Positions 5,779 to 13,662 of a stretch of DNA of 23,686 nt are shown here, piece by piece. Both the position numbers and the translations under genes were made by a program. The notes under the pieces were generated by a model. That model saw only the letters and a list, made by a program, of their open reading frames with translations. It made no database searches and was not told the origin of the DNA. Within the stretch, counting starts at the first letter, position 1. The number at the start of each line of letters is the position of its first letter. Source of the stretch: Roseiarcus sp049509635 (GTDB lineage Bacteria > Pseudomonadota > Alphaproteobacteria > Rhizobiales > Beijerinckiaceae); the NCBI GenBank assembly GCA_049509635.1, contig JBEKZS010000059.1:1-23686 (forward strand), read 5' to 3'.

Positions 5779-7416
5779 ATGACCATCAACCTGAAAGCCC
5801 CCGAACTGCGGGAGCTGAAGCCCCGCATCATGGTGTGCGGCGTCGGCGGCGCCGGCGGCAACGCCGTCAACAACATGATCGTCTCGGGCCTGGCGGGCGT
5901 CGATTTCATCGTCGCCAACACCGACGCGCAGGCGCTCGCCTCGTCCAAGGCGGAACGCATCATCCAGATGGGGCTGCAGGTCACCGAGGGCCTCGGCGCC
6001 GGCTCGAAGCCCGAAGTCGGCCGCGCCGCCGCCGAGGAGGCGATCGAGGAAATCCGCGATCACCTCGCCGGCGCCCACATGGTGTTCGTGACCGCCGGCA
6101 TGGGCGGGGGCACCGGCACCGGCGCGGCGCCGGTCGTGGCCCGGATCGCGCGCGAGATGGGCATATTGACGGTCGGCGTCGTGACCAAGCCGTTCCAGTT
6201 CGAAGGCGGGCGCCGCATGCGGCTCGCCGAGGGCGGCATCGCCGAGCTGCAGAAGGTGGTCGACACGCTGATCATCATCCCCAACCAGAACCTGTTCCGG
6301 GTCGCCAACGAAAAGACGACCTTCGCCGACGCCTTCGCGATGGCCGACCAGGTGCTCTATTCCGGGGTCGCCTGCATCACCGACCTGATGGTCAAGGAAG
6401 GCCTCATCAACCTCGATTTCGCCGACGTGCGCTCGATCATGAGCGAAATGGGCAAGGCGATGATGGGCACCGGCGAAGCCTCGGGCGAGCGCCGCGCCGT
6501 GCTGGCGGCCGAGGCGGCGATCGCCAATCCGCTGCTCGACGAGGTCTCGATGAAGGGCGCCCGCGGCCTGCTGATCTCGATCACCGGCGGCAACGACCTC
6601 ACGCTCTACGAGGTCGACGAGGCGGCCAGCCGCATCCGCCAGGAGGTCGACGAGGAGGCCAACATCATCCTCGGCGCCACCTTCGACCAGAGCCTCGACG
6701 GCGTCGTGCGCGTCTCCGTGGTCGCGACCGGCATCGACCAGCCGAGCCTCGAGGTCCACGAGCCGACCGCCAGCCAGGTCCGCATCATCGAGGCCCAGCA
6801 GCGCCAGCGCGCGCAGGCGGCCGCGCGCAGCCAGCCGGCGCCGATCGTCGCCGAGCCGCAGGCGGGCGCCGACCACGGGTATGGCGAGGCCCGCCCGCAC
6901 GTCCACGACGAGGTCGACATCCGCCCGGCGCCGCCGAAACTCGCAATCTATGGCGCGCCGCCGGCGCCGCGGGTCGAGGAGCCGGTCGCGACCGACTTCT
7001 TCCCGCCCGCGCCCGAGCAGCCGCTCATCCGGCCGGCCCGGATGCCGCAGGTCGAAGACCTGCCGCCCGTCGTCCAGAGCCAGATTCGCCAGCATCGCGG
7101 CGAGGAGCCGGCGCCCGCGCCGCCCGGCGAGCGTCGCCGCTCGCTGCTCGAAAAGCTCGCCGCATTCGGGATCAGTCGCCAGGACGAGGCGCCCCAGGCG
7201 AAGCCGCCGCGCCCGGTCGCGCCCGTCCTGGCGGCGCCGCCGCGTCAGGGCCAGACGGTGCTGCACGCCGATTACGGCCGTCCGCAACCGCGCCCCGGCG
7301 CGCCGCGCCCGCCCCAGGGCGCGCTCGACGCGCACGGCCGGCTCGGGCCGCGGCCGGCCTCGGTCGAGGACGACCAGCTGGAAATCCCCGCTTTTCTGCG
7401 CCGGCAGTCGAACTGA
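5779..7416 (+). CDS. ftsZ: Cell division GTPase FtsZ
   Basis: This encodes the 545-residue tubulin-like GTPase that forms the cytokinetic ring. The N-terminal region has ELKPRIMVCGVGGAGGNAVNNM. The GTP-binding tubulin signature GMGGGTGTGAAPV follows at about residue 110, and NLDFADVRSIM with the T7-loop region lies near residue 210. The globular domain ends near residue 320 (RVSVVATGID). A ~210-residue linker rich in Pro, Ala, Gln and Arg leads to the conserved C-terminal peptide DDQLEIPAFLRRQSN, which binds FtsA and other partners. Such long linkers are typical of alphaproteobacteria. The ATG at 5779 was preferred over 5767 because GAGG lies six bases upstream and the protein then begins MTINLKAPELRELKP, as in relatives. 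It is separated from ftsA by 95 bp, so it probably has its own promoter. Confidence 0.98.
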   Translation: MTINLKAPELRELKPRIMVCGVGGAGGNAVNNMIVSGLAGVDFIVANTDAQALASSKAERIIQMGLQVTEGLGAGSKPEVGRAAAEEAIEEIRDHLAGAHMVFVTAGMGGGTGTGAAPVVARIAREMGILTVGVVTKPFQFEGGRRMRLAEGGIAELQKVVDTLIIIPNQNLFRVANEKTTFADAFAMADQVLYSGVACITDLMVKEGLINLDFADVRSIMSEMGKAMMGTGEASGERRAVLAAEAAIANPLLDEVSMKGARGLLISITGGNDLTLYEVDEAASRIRQEVDEEANIILGATFDQSLDGVVRVSVVATGIDQPSLEVHEPTASQVRIIEAQQRQRAQAAARSQPAPIVAEPQAGADHGYGEARPHVHDEVDIRPAPPKLAIYGAPPAPRVEEPVATDFFPPAPEQPLIRPARMPQVEDLPPVVQSQIRQHRGEEPAPAPPGERRRSLLEKLAAFGISRQDEAPQAKPPRPVAPVLAAPPRQGQTVLHADYGRPQPRPGAPRPPQGALDAHGRLGPRPASVEDDQLEIPAFLRRQSN

Positions 7417-7439
7417 GACGAGGCTTGCCTGGGGCTTGC

Positions 7440-7470
7440 CCCGCCCGCGGGTCGGATCCCGGCGGGCGGG
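7440..7470 (+). terminator. GC-rich hairpin after ftsZ (possible terminator)
   Basis: CCCGCCCGC (7440-7448) pairs with GCGGGCGGG (7462-7470), and GGG/CCC (7449-7451, 7458-7460) extend the stem inside with one bulged G, leaving a 6-base loop. It begins 24 bases after the ftsZ stop. There is no T-run, so termination would be incomplete or factor-assisted. It may also protect the 3' end of ftsZ mRNA. Confidence 0.5.
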
Positions 7471-7473
7471 CGA

Positions 7474-7548
7474 GAATCGATAGAATCGAAAAACACTTGA
7501 CGCTTCAACCAGATGGAGATTTCCACCGAGCCCATGAATTCATGAATC
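7474..7548 (+). promoter_or_regulatory. lpxC leader: GANTC sites and overlapping palindromes
   Basis: This AT-rich stretch has three GAATC sites (7474, 7483, 7544). The first two lie inside a tandem repeat of AGAATCGA, and the third lies at the edge of the perfect palindrome CATGAATTCATG (7533-7544), which itself overlaps ATTCATGAAT (7538-7547). A TTGACG at 7497 could be a -35 box but lacks a good partner. The arrangement looks regulatory; no specific factor is identified. Confidence 0.35.
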
Positions 7549-7595
7549 CCGCGTTAATTTCATGGAGAATGTTACAGAAAGTTAAGAAAGGTGAT

Positions 7596-7624
7596 TTGGC
7601 GCTCGGCGCCGTGGCCCCTATGGT
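7596..7624 (+). promoter_or_regulatory. Candidate lpxC promoter
   Basis: TTGGCG (7596-7601) and TATGGT (7619-7624) are exactly 17 bases apart, each matching four of six consensus positions. Transcription would start near 7631, giving a leader of about 130 bases before lpxC. This is the best pair I found in the 343-bp gap between ftsZ and lpxC, but it is only moderately convincing. Confidence 0.3.
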
Positions 7625-7759
7625 CCGGAAAGAAATTTTCTCGACTATTTCGTGGCGACGCCGAGGCGGTCGCGGCGAAACGAGCCGACGCATCGGTCGA
7701 GCGACATCGGGGGCCCGTCCGGCAAATTCCGGGCCGCCAGCATCAGGGACTGCGGATTG

Positions 7760-8710
7760 ATGAAACTGGGGCGACAGACGACGATCCGCAGCCGGGTGTC
7801 GATCTCGGGGTTCGGCGTCCATTCCAATGCTCCGGCGACCGTGGTCCTGCATCCCGCCGACGCCGATTCGGGAATCGTGTTCCTCCGCACCGGCCTGGCC
7901 GGCGGCCGCGAGCGGCTGATCGAGGCGAAGTGGTCGAACGTGTCGCAGACGGAATTATGCACGGTGTTGCGCGATTCCTCGAACGCCTCGATCGCGACCG
8001 TCGAGCATCTGCTGGCGGCTTTGTCGGGGCTGAACATCGACAATGTCATGATCGAGATCGACGGACCCGAGGCGCCGATCATGGATGGTTCGGCGGCCGA
8101 TTTCGTCGCTGCGATCGATGCGGCCGGCACGGTCGCCCAGTCGCGGCCGCGCCGTCATCTCAGGGTGTTGAAGCCGGTCCGCGTCGAGCATGGACGCGGT
8201 TTTTCGGAATTCCGTCCCGCCGACAAGGGCTTCCATCTCGACATCGAGATCGATTTCGCCGCGCCGGCGATCGGCCGGCAGCGGCGGGCGTTCGATCTCG
8301 ATCCCGCGAGTTTTCGCAGCGAGGTCGCCCGCGCGCGAACCTTTGGATTCGTCAGCGACGTCGAGCGGCTGTGGAGGCTGGGCTTCGCGCTCGGGTCCTC
8401 GCTCGACAATTGCGTCGCGCTCGACGCAGAAGGCGTGCTGAATCCGGAAGGCTTGCGCTACGCCGACGAATTCGTCCGCCACAAGGCGCTGGATTCGATC
8501 GGCGACCTTGCGCTCGCCGGAGCGCCGATCATCGGCGGTTTCCGATCCTATATGCCCGGCCACAAAATGAATTTTCTCGCTCTCCAGGCGCTGTTCGCCG
8601 ACCGGAGCGCCTATGAACTGGTCGAGACCGAGCCGCGCCGGGAATTCCGCCCCGCCCGGGCGGGGCAGGGCGCGCTGGCCCTGGCCGCCTACGCCGCCGA
8701 GGTCGATTGA
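7760..8710 (+). CDS. lpxC: UDP-3-O-acyl-N-acetylglucosamine deacetylase
   Basis: This encodes a 316-residue cytosolic zinc enzyme that carries out the committed step of lipid A synthesis, removing acetate from UDP-3-O-acyl-GlcNAc. The opening VSISGFGVHSNAPATVVLHP is typical. Zinc ligands are visible as His83 (EHLLAAL), His241 and Asp245 (HKALDSIGDL), and the catalytic His268 lies in MPGHKMNF. SSLDNCVALD and YADEFVRHK are also family motifs. The ATG at 7760 gives the expected N-terminus, and AGGGA (7744-7748) lies upstream at a slightly long distance. A 72-codon reading frame from 7542 ends in a stop that overlaps this ATG. The position downstream of ftsZ is standard for the order. In other bacteria LpxC is controlled mainly by proteolysis; nothing here shows that. 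Confidence 0.97.
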   Translation: MKLGRQTTIRSRVSISGFGVHSNAPATVVLHPADADSGIVFLRTGLAGGRERLIEAKWSNVSQTELCTVLRDSSNASIATVEHLLAALSGLNIDNVMIEIDGPEAPIMDGSAADFVAAIDAAGTVAQSRPRRHLRVLKPVRVEHGRGFSEFRPADKGFHLDIEIDFAAPAIGRQRRAFDLDPASFRSEVARARTFGFVSDVERLWRLGFALGSSLDNCVALDAEGVLNPEGLRYADEFVRHKALDSIGDLALAGAPIIGGFRSYMPGHKMNFLALQALFADRSAYELVETEPRREFRPARAGQGALALAAYAAEVD

Positions 8711-8721
8711 GCGTCGCGAAG

Positions 8722-8743
8722 TCCGGCGCCGAGCGGCGCCGGA
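8722..8743 (+). terminator. Strong hairpin after lpxC
   Basis: A perfect 9-bp stem (TCCGGCGCC at 8722-8730 and its exact complement at 8735-8743) closes a 4-base loop GAGC, 11 bases after the lpxC stop. There is no following T-run. It is the most stable dyad in the 296-bp gap before bamD and probably marks the 3' end of the lpxC transcript. The rest of the gap (8744-9006) holds nothing that I can name beyond a weak GGTT/AACC dyad near 8918. Confidence 0.5.
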
Positions 8744-9006
8744 GAATCGGGACAGCGGCGCCGGCGAGGCGAGCGCGTCTGCAATACAACCCCGCCGCGG
8801 CGCGTCGGCGCCACAATCGACCGATCCATTGCGGTGGAAATCCAGCGCCGCAGGTCCGCTTTTTCCCGCCCGGCGAGGCTGCGCCTACGGTGGCGCGGTG
8901 GCGCGTTCTGGGTTAAGGAAACCTCTTCGCGTCGCGGGTCGGCTGCGGCCGGCTGGCGCCCAATCGTCCTGTCCATGGCGAGGTCCAGATTGTCGAGTTC
9001 CATCGC

Positions 9007-9903
9007 ATGAGATTTTTCGCTCCACTCGGTAGCCTCGGCGCGGCGATGCGCCCGGCGGCCTTCGCCGCCAGGCTCGTCGCGATCGTCGGCGCCGCCGCGC
9101 CTCTCGCGGCCTGCTCGACCTTTGACGACCTCAATCCGTTCGGGCCGGAAAAATACAAGACCAAGATCGAGGAAGAGGTGCCCCCGAACGCGATGTACGA
9201 CCAGGGTCTGGCGCGCCTCAAGACGGGCGACGACGATGGCGCGGCCAAGAAATTCGTCGAACTCGGCAAGCAATACCCCTATTCGGACTGGTCGAAAAAG
9301 GGATTGCTGATGACGACCTACGCCCAGTATCAGGCGGGCGATTACGACAGCGCCGAGCAGTCGGCGGATCATTACGCCAAGCTCTATCCCAATACGCCCG
9401 AAACCGCCTATGCGCTGTATCTGGAGGCAATGTCCTACTACAGCCAGATCCCCGACATTTCCCGCGACCAGGACCGTGCGGCCAAGGCGCTGGCGCTGTT
9501 CCAGCAGATCGTCGAGAAATTCCCCAATTCGGAATATGTCAGCGATTCCAAGTTCAAGATCCAGGTCACGCGCGACCAGATCGCCGGCAAGGAAATGTCG
9601 GTCGGCCGCTTCTACCTGACCCGGCGAAACTATACTGCGGCGATCAACCGGTTTCGCACCGTGCTGACCAATTATCAGACCAGCCGGCACGCCGAGGAGG
9701 CCCTCTATCGGCTGACGGAGGCCTATCTCGGCCTGGGGATCACCGACGAGGCGGAGACGGCGGCGGCGGTGCTCGGGCACAATTTTCCCGATGGCGAGTG
9801 GTACAAGGACGCGTTCGCCCTGCTGAAGGGCGACGGCCTGACGCCGAACGAGGATCAGGCCTCCTGGATTTCCAAGCTCTACCATACGGTCGTGCCCGGC
9901 TGA
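9007..9903 (+). CDS. bamD: Outer-membrane assembly lipoprotein BamD
   Basis: This encodes 298 residues of the TPR lipoprotein of the BAM complex, which inserts beta-barrel proteins into the outer membrane. A signal peptide ends in the lipobox PLAAC, giving lipid-modified Cys36. FDDLNPFGPEKYK follows, then TPR-like helix pairs with YDQGLARLKTGDDDGAAKKFVELGKQYPYSDWSKKG, the conserved QDRAAKALALFQQIVEKFPNSEY and RFYLTRRNYTAAINRF. Length is normal for alphaproteobacteria. The ATG at 9007 gives a long n-region before the hydrophobic core. The ATG at 9046 would give a more classical signal peptide and is a real alternative, since neither has a strong Shine-Dalgarno. It is 21 bp upstream of recN, the usual arrangement. 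Confidence 0.95.
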   Translation: MRFFAPLGSLGAAMRPAAFAARLVAIVGAAAPLAACSTFDDLNPFGPEKYKTKIEEEVPPNAMYDQGLARLKTGDDDGAAKKFVELGKQYPYSDWSKKGLLMTTYAQYQAGDYDSAEQSADHYAKLYPNTPETAYALYLEAMSYYSQIPDISRDQDRAAKALALFQQIVEKFPNSEYVSDSKFKIQVTRDQIAGKEMSVGRFYLTRRNYTAAINRFRTVLTNYQTSRHAEEALYRLTEAYLGLGITDEAETAAAVLGHNFPDGEWYKDAFALLKGDGLTPNEDQASWISKLYHTVVPG

Positions 9904-9909
9904 TTGGGA

Positions 9910-9923
9910 GGGAGGCGCCTCCC
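9910..9923 (+). promoter_or_regulatory. Palindrome covering the recN ribosome binding site
   Basis: GGGAGGCGCCTCCC is a perfect 14-bp palindrome between the bamD stop and the recN ATG at 9925. Its left arm contains the only good Shine-Dalgarno bases. A 5-bp stem with a GCGC loop could mask the site in mRNA. No alphaproteobacterial LexA box (GTTC-N7-GTTC) is visible here. Confidence 0.35.
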
Positions 9924-9924
9924 G

Positions 9925-11595
9925 ATGCTCGTTCGACTCGCGATCCGCGACATCGTGCTGATCGATGTGCTGGATCTGGAATTCTCCGGCGGCCTGTCGA
10001 TCCTCACCGGGGAGACCGGCGCCGGCAAATCGATTCTGCTCGACGCCCTGTCGCTCGCGCTCGGCGCCCGGGGCGACGGCGCCCTGGTCCGGCAGGGCCA
10101 GCCGCAGGGGCAGGTGACGGCGGTGTTCGAACTGCCGGCCGATCATCCGGCGATCGCCCTGGCGCGCGAGCGCAACATCGAGGCCGACCGCGAGCTGATT
10201 CTGCGCCGCGTCCAGGTCGCCGACGGGCGCACGCGCGCCTTCGTCAACGACCAGCCGGTGAGCGCCCAACTGATCCGCGCGATTTCGGCCGGGCTCGTCG
10301 AAATTCACGGCCAGCACGACGAGCGGGCGTTGCTCGACGCCGCGACCCATCGGGCGCTGGTCGACGCCTTCGGCGGCCTGGAGGCGATGGCGGAGACGAC
10401 GAACTCGGCCTTCGCCGCGCTAAGGGCGGTCGAGGCCGAATTGGCCGAAGAAACCGCGCGCGTCGTCGCGGCGCAGGCCGAAGCGGACTTCGCCGCCCAT
10501 GCCCACCGGGAACTCTCGAGGCTGGCGGTCGGGCCCGGCGAGGAGGAGGCGCTCGCCGAACGCCGCGCGCTGATGATGCAGGCCGAGAAGGTCGCCGCCG
10601 ACATCCGCGAGGCGCATCAGAGTCTTACCGGCGAGGCGTCGGCGACCCCGCTGCTGGTCGCCGCCGCGCGCCGCCTCGAACGGCGGTTGTCCCAGGCGCC
10701 GGCGCTGATCGAGCCGTGCGTGAAGGCGCTCGACGCCGCGCTGGAGGCGCTCGATGCGGCCACGAGCGCGATCGAGGCCGCGCTGGCCGCCGCCGATTTC
10801 GATCCCAACGAGCTCGAGCGGGCCGAGGAGCGGCTGTTCGCGCTACGCGGGATGGCGCGCAAATACGCGACCCCGGTCGCCCAATTGCCTGCGCTCGCCG
10901 ATAAATACGCCGCCGACCTGGCCGCCCTCGACGCCGGCCAGGCCAGGCTCGCCGCGCTCGGCGAGGCCGCGGCGGCGGCGCGGCGCGCCTATTTCACGGC
11001 GGCGACGGCGCTCTCGAAGGCGCGCGCCGCGACCGCGCGCGAACTGGAAAGGGCGGTCACCGCCGAACTCCCGCCGCTCAAGCTCGAGCGCGCGCGGTTC
11101 ATCGTCGAGATCGCCAGCGACGGGGCCCTGGTTTCGGCGGACGGATTCGACCGGGTGGAGTTCTGCGTCCAGACCAACCCGGGCGCCCGCGCCGGGCCGC
11201 TGATGAAGGTCGCCTCGGGCGGCGAACTCGCGCGATTCATGCTGGCGCTCAAGGTCGCGCTGGCCGATCGCGGCTCGGCGCCGACCCTGGTCTTCGACGA
11301 GATCGACACCGGCGTCGGCGGCGCGGTCGCCGATGCGATCGGCCAGCGGCTCGCGCGCCTCGCCGCCCAGGCCCAGGTTCTCGCCGTCACCCACGCGCCG
11401 CAGGTGGCGGCGCGCTCGACCAGCCATTTCCGCATCGCCAAGAGCGACGTCGGCCGCGGCGAGCGGGTCGCCACCCGCGTCTCGGCGCTCGACGCGCCGG
11501 CGCGCCGCGAGGAGATCGCCCGGATGCTGGCCGGCGCGACGATCACCGAGGAAGCGCGCGCCGCCGCCAGGCGCCTGATCGAAAGCGCGGGCTAG
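9925..11595 (+). CDS. recN: DNA repair protein RecN
   Basis: This encodes a 556-residue SMC-like ATPase of double-strand break repair. Walker A is GETGAGKS at residues 29-36. EIHGQHDERALLD (about 126-138) is a RecN hallmark. A long central region rich in Ala, Glu and Arg has the heptad character of a coiled coil (about 140-370). The signature SGGELARFMLALK is near 430, Walker B is TLVFDEIDTGVGG near 454-466, and LAVTHAPQVAA is near 486. The length matches the family. I chose ATG 9925, which begins MLVRLAIRDIVLID as in relatives. A TTG at 9904 in frame would add seven residues. In this order recN is usually followed by ligA. Here ligA is absent and the murA block follows. Confidence 0.96.
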   Translation: MLVRLAIRDIVLIDVLDLEFSGGLSILTGETGAGKSILLDALSLALGARGDGALVRQGQPQGQVTAVFELPADHPAIALARERNIEADRELILRRVQVADGRTRAFVNDQPVSAQLIRAISAGLVEIHGQHDERALLDAATHRALVDAFGGLEAMAETTNSAFAALRAVEAELAEETARVVAAQAEADFAAHAHRELSRLAVGPGEEEALAERRALMMQAEKVAADIREAHQSLTGEASATPLLVAAARRLERRLSQAPALIEPCVKALDAALEALDAATSAIEAALAAADFDPNELERAEERLFALRGMARKYATPVAQLPALADKYAADLAALDAGQARLAALGEAAAAARRAYFTAATALSKARAATARELERAVTAELPPLKLERARFIVEIASDGALVSADGFDRVEFCVQTNPGARAGPLMKVASGGELARFMLALKVALADRGSAPTLVFDEIDTGVGGAVADAIGQRLARLAAQAQVLAVTHAPQVAARSTSHFRIAKSDVGRGERVATRVSALDAPARREEIARMLAGATITEEARAAARRLIESAG

Positions 11596-11596
11596 C

Positions 11597-11617
11597 GGGC
11601 CGGGCTTGCCCCGGCTC
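11597..11617 (+). terminator. Hairpin after recN (possible terminator)
   Basis: GCCGGG (11599-11604) and CCCGGC (11610-11615) form a 6-bp stem around CTTGC, extendable by a G-T and a G-C pair. It starts two bases after the recN stop. No T-run follows. It sits at the natural boundary between the division block and the murA block. Confidence 0.4.
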
Positions 11618-11667
11618 GAGCGCCGGCCTATCAAGCGCTGCGCCGGACTGGGGCGCTGAGGGACGCG

Positions 11668-11850
11668 ATGGCGTCGGACGACGGACGGGAAACCGGAGCG
11701 CGGCGAAGGCGCGAGCGCCTGGCGGCCTCGCTGCGCGAGAATCTGAAACGGCGCAAGGCCCAGCAGCGCGAACGCGCGACCGCGGGCGCTTCGGCCGGCG
11801 CCGAGACGGCGCCTGACGGCGCTTCGCCGGCTGAGGAGCCCCGGGGCTGA
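11668..11850 (+). CDS. Small conserved basic protein upstream of murA
   Basis: This encodes 60 residues, very rich in Arg, Ala and Glu, with the core ERLAASLRENLKRRKAQQRE, predicted to be a single charged helix, followed by a low-complexity Ala/Gly/Glu tail. I recall short proteins with the LRENLKRRKAQ core encoded directly before murA in many Hyphomicrobiales, so this is probably a real gene. GAGGG lies about five to nine bases before the ATG, and murA starts 37 bp after its stop. There is no signal peptide or metal motif. The charged helix could bind nucleic acid or a partner protein, but no function is known to me. Confidence 0.7.
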   Translation: MASDDGRETGARRRRERLAASLRENLKRRKAQQRERATAGASAGAETAPDGASPAEEPRG

Positions 11851-11887
11851 GACCTGCCGGCTCGGGCATCGATGGAGTGTTTCGACG

Positions 11888-13177
11888 ATGGATCGCATTC
11901 GAATCAGAGGCGGAGCACAGCTCGAGGGCGCGATCCCGATTTCCGGCGCCAAGAACGCCGCCCTGCCGCTGATGATCGCCAGCCTGCTGACCGACCAGAC
12001 CCTGACGCTCGAGAATCTGCCGCGCCTCGCCGACGTCAACCAGCTCGTGCGCATCCTCGGCAATCACGGCGTCGATTATTCGCTCGACGGCAAGCGCCGC
12101 GCCGGGGAGACGAACGCGGGCCAGACCGCGCATCTGACCGCGCGCGAGATCGTCGACACGACCGCGCCCTACGAACTCGTCTCCACGATGCGCGCGAGCT
12201 TCTGGGTGATCGCGCCGTTGCTCGCCCGCACCGGCGAGGCGCGGGTCTCGCTGCCCGGCGGTTGCGCAATCGGCACCCGGCCCGTCGATCTCCTGCTGAT
12301 GGCGCTCGAACGGCTCGGCGCGAAGGTCGACATCGACGCCGGCTATGTCGTGGCGACGACGCCGAACGGCTTCGTCGGCGGCGAGATTGAATTCCCCAAG
12401 GTCACGGTCGGGGGCACTCATACCGCGCTGATGGCCGCGGCGACCGCCCACGGGACGAGCCTCATCCGCAACGCCGCGCGCGAACCCGAGGTCAAGGATC
12501 TCGCCGATTGCCTCAACAAGATGGGCGCGCGCATCCACGGCGCGGGCGGCTCGACGATCGAGGTGACGGGCGTGGCGCGGTTGCGCGGCGCCCGCCACAC
12601 CGTGCTGCCCGACCGCATCGAGGCCGGCACCTATGCGACCGCCGTCGCGATGACCGGCGGCGACGTCCTGCTCGAAGGGATCCGCCCCGATCTGCTGCAG
12701 GAGGCGCTCGACGCGCTGGCCGCGGCCGGCGCCACGATCAGCAGCGACAACAGCGGCGTGCGCGTGCGCCGCAATGGCGCCGGCATCGCCGCGGTCGATA
12801 TTGCGACCGCGCCGTTTCCCGGCTTCGCGACCGACCTGCAGGCCCAGTTCATGGCGCTGATGACCCGCGCGCGGGGCGTGTCGCGCATCCGAGAGACGAT
12901 TTTCGAGAACCGCTTCATGCACGTCCAGGAACTCGCCCGCCTCGGCGCCCATATCAGGCTGGAGGGCGACACGGCGATCGTCGAAGGCGTCGACCGGCTG
13001 CGCGGCGCCCCGGTCATGGCGACCGACCTGCGCGCCTCGGTGTCGCTGGTGATCGCGGCGCTCGCCGCCGAGGGCGAGACGACGGTCAACCGCGTCTATC
13101 ACCTCGATCGCGGCTTTGAGAACCTGGAACAGAAGCTCGCCGCCTGCGGCGCCGACATCACCCGCATTTCCGGTTGA
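11888..13177 (+). CDS. murA: UDP-N-acetylglucosamine 1-carboxyvinyltransferase
   Basis: This encodes a 429-residue cytosolic enzyme that transfers enolpyruvate from PEP to UDP-GlcNAc, the first committed step of peptidoglycan synthesis. The N-terminus IPISGAKNAALPLMIASLL carries the conserved Lys22-Asn pair. SLPGGCAIGTRPVD has the catalytic loop Cys126, the residue attacked by fosfomycin, so an intrinsically resistant Asp variant is excluded. Later motifs are GTYATAVAMTGGDVLLEG, PGFATDLQAQFMAL, ENRFMHVQELARLGA and a C-terminal HLDRGFENLEQKLAACGADI. GGAG (11874-11877) lies ten bases before the ATG. Together with ddlB this gives the window two peptidoglycan precursor genes. It is followed after only three bases by the DUF2948 gene. 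Confidence 0.97.
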   Translation: MDRIRIRGGAQLEGAIPISGAKNAALPLMIASLLTDQTLTLENLPRLADVNQLVRILGNHGVDYSLDGKRRAGETNAGQTAHLTAREIVDTTAPYELVSTMRASFWVIAPLLARTGEARVSLPGGCAIGTRPVDLLLMALERLGAKVDIDAGYVVATTPNGFVGGEIEFPKVTVGGTHTALMAAATAHGTSLIRNAAREPEVKDLADCLNKMGARIHGAGGSTIEVTGVARLRGARHTVLPDRIEAGTYATAVAMTGGDVLLEGIRPDLLQEALDALAAAGATISSDNSGVRVRRNGAGIAAVDIATAPFPGFATDLQAQFMALMTRARGVSRIRETIFENRFMHVQELARLGAHIRLEGDTAIVEGVDRLRGAPVMATDLRASVSLVIAALAAEGETTVNRVYHLDRGFENLEQKLAACGADITRISG

Positions 13178-13180
13178 GCC

Positions 13181-13639
13181 ATGCCCGAATCCGACACCGC
13201 GCTCAAGCTGATCGCCCTCGACGCCGAGGATCTCGCCGTCATCTCCGCCCACGTCCAGGATTCCTGCGTACTGCGCGACGAAATGACCTGGATCCCGGCG
13301 CAGAACCGCTTCGTCCTGGCGGCGATGCGCTACGACTGGAGCGCCTCGGCGCGCGGCCGTCACGAGCGCGTCGGCGCCGCGCTCCGCTTCGACCGGGTGA
13401 TGAAGGTGGAGCAGATCGGCCTCGGCGACCGCCAGTCGCCGTCCTCGCTCAATCTGCTCGCGGTCGGCTTCGAGGAGACCGACGCGCCGTCCGGCTTCGT
13501 GACGCTCGCCTTCTTCGGCGGGGCCGCGGTCCGGCTCGAAGTCGAGTGCCTCGAGGGCGAATTGCGCGACATCGGCCCGCGGGTGGAGGCGGAGGCCTGC
13601 CTCGACCATGACGCGCCGCCGACTCGCGGGCGCCCCTGA
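13181..13639 (+). CDS. DUF2948 family protein
   Basis: This encodes 152 residues. ALKLIALDAEDLAVISAHVQDSCVLRDEMTW and RFVLAAMRYDW match the DUF2948 family, which I know from its position between murA and hisD in alphaproteobacteria. It looks soluble, with mixed alpha/beta character, no signal peptide, no catalytic motif and only two cysteines conspicuous. The start is three bases after the murA stop, so translation is probably coupled. The function of the family is unknown to me. Its constant position suggests a link to envelope or growth housekeeping, but that is guilt by association only. Confidence 0.88.
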   Translation: MPESDTALKLIALDAEDLAVISAHVQDSCVLRDEMTWIPAQNRFVLAAMRYDWSASARGRHERVGAALRFDRVMKVEQIGLGDRQSPSSLNLLAVGFEETDAPSGFVTLAFFGGAAVRLEVECLEGELRDIGPRVEAEACLDHDAPPTRGRP

Positions 13640-13662
13640 CGGCGCTCAGCAGGAGAAACGCG

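Noticed and set aside
5835..7760. Open frame of 641 codons on the plus strand in another frame of ftsZ
   Set aside because: It is an Arg/Gly-rich shadow of ftsZ with no family signature. Only its last 72 codons lie outside ftsZ and are kept as a question under the lpxC leader.
8707..8916. 69-codon open frame between lpxC and bamD
   Set aside because: It is low-complexity Arg/Ala text that starts in the lpxC stop region and passes through the 9-bp hairpin. There is no ribosome binding site.
8689..10350. Open frame of 553 codons on the minus strand across bamD and recN
   Set aside because: It is antisense to two recognised genes, has a repetitive Arg/Gly/Asp composition and no recognisable domain.
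11543..13609. Open frame of 688 codons on the minus strand across murA
   Set aside because: It is a shadow of murA and the DUF2948 gene and matches no family that I recognise.
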